Positions 5,679 through 6,158 of a DNA stretch of 6,158 nt are shown in pieces. Location of the stretch: positions 3,655 to 9,812 of the forward strand of contig DMPJ01000191.1 of the NCBI GenBank assembly GCA_003456035.1, read 5' to 3'. Position 1 is the stretch's first letter, and every line of letters begins with the position of its first letter. The translations under genes and the position numbers were made by a program. The notes under the pieces were generated by a model. It saw nothing but the letters and a program-made list of their open reading frames with translations. It was not told the origin of the DNA and searched no databases. The DNA comes from Planktothrix sp. UBA8402. Lineage in GTDB: Bacteria > Cyanobacteriota > Cyanobacteriia > Cyanobacteriales > Microcoleaceae.

Positions 5679-6125
5679 ATGTCAAATCAAATGGATTGGC
5701 AGGACTTAGCAATGGGTTCTCACTATCTGACGGCTTTGGAAGTTCAAAACTGTTTAAAGCAGGGAAATATTATGGAAGCTACGACCGGGTTAGAGGCGTT
5801 AATTGAAGCAATGGGACGATCTGATAAACGAGCCTTAAAAAGTCAATTAATTCGGTTAATGGCTCATATTATTAAATGGAAATGTCAACCCGAAAAACGC
5901 AGTTCTAGTTGGTCAATTACAATTTTATCAGCGCGGAATGAAATTGAAAGTATTCAAGAAGATACACCAAGTTTAAATACAAATACTATTAATTTAATCT
6001 GGGATAAATGTTTTAAACAAGCCGTTAAAGAAGCCGAAACAGAAATGAATAAAAAATGTCAATTAACCGCCCTATCTTGGCAAGAAATATTTGAACAAGA
6101 ATACACTTTATTTGATAAAAATTAA
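5679..6125 (+). CDS. DUF29 family protein
   Basis: This 148-residue soluble protein matches the DUF29 family, common and multicopy in cyanobacteria and without an established function. The diagnostic core is residues 41-82: an EAMGRSDKRALKSQL stretch, then LMAHIIKWKCQPEKRSSSW and SITI, followed by a helical region with DTPSLN (95-100) and an acidic/lysine-rich helix (108-126). The length is usual for the family. The N-terminal segment is less typical: the aromatic DFYxW-type motif often seen is replaced by QDLAMGSHYLTAL (8-20). No signal peptide or membrane segment is seen. The start is supported by AAGGAG at 5664-5669, nine bases before the ATG. It lies downstream of a strong terminator, so it is probably transcribed on its own rather than with the STAND gene. 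I infer no function. Confidence 0.88.
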   Translation: MSNQMDWQDLAMGSHYLTALEVQNCLKQGNIMEATTGLEALIEAMGRSDKRALKSQLIRLMAHIIKWKCQPEKRSSSWSITILSARNEIESIQEDTPSLNTNTINLIWDKCFKQAVKEAETEMNKKCQLTALSWQEIFEQEYTLFDKN

Positions 6126-6130
6126 CCTTG

Positions 6131-6158
6131 TAGGGTGCGTAAGCGCAGCGCACGCACC
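6131..6158. repeat. Short hairpin repeat GGTGCGT...ACGCACC
   Basis: GGTGCGT (6134-6140) and ACGCACC (6152-6158) are exact complements around an 11-base GC-rich spacer. TAGGGTGCGT...ACGCACC strings are, from memory, a frequent dispersed intergenic repeat in cyanobacteria. It starts six bases after the DUF29 stop and might act as a weak terminator, but the window ends at the last arm base so any T-run cannot be seen. Confidence 0.7.

Overview
The window looks like a chromosomal stretch of a low-GC cyanobacterium, probably filamentous and Oscillatoria/Planktothrix-like (genus not established). Three signs support this. There are three GCGATCGC (HIP1) octamers inside genes. There are cyanobacterial-style dispersed intergenic repeats (GGTAATGGGTAATGGGG, a GGTGCGT...ACGCACC hairpin, C-tract/G-tract boxes). 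The gene content also fits: ArsH, an HTH-NB-ARC-TPR STAND protein and a DUF29 protein.

Left half, minus strand, read right to left. A FabH-like ketoacyl synthase (2949 to 1834) is followed after 24 bp by a membrane GT2/GT21-like glycosyltransferase (1809 to 613) with a good Shine-Dalgarno, so the two are very likely one operon. Together they suggest synthesis or modification of an unidentified lipid or glycolipid; this is inference. About 110 bp of nested direct and inverted repeats then separates the glycosyltransferase from arsH (starting at 482), which runs off the left edge. The repeat sits directly on both gene borders.

Middle, 2950 to 3618. This is a 669-bp divergent intergenic region, unusually long for this window. 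It holds a perfect 8-bp hairpin, two longer-range pairings that cross each other (pseudoknot-capable), and a 34-codon small ORF with a GGAG box. It may be a long structured leader or hold a small RNA; neither is proven.

Right half, plus strand. A 640-residue STAND NTPase (N-terminal LuxR-like HTH, NB-ARC ATPase, winged-helix-like region, about five TPRs) ends in a convincing intrinsic terminator. A DUF29 protein follows with its own Shine-Dalgarno and a possible promoter, so it is probably a separate transcription unit. The window ends in a short hairpin repeat.

The most interesting points are the STAND protein, whose usual Arg-containing strand motif after Walker B reads GWE; the structured leader in front of it; the composite repeat abutting arsH; and the synthase-glycosyltransferase pair of unknown product. 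I see no RNA gene of a known family, CRISPR array, transposase or integrase.
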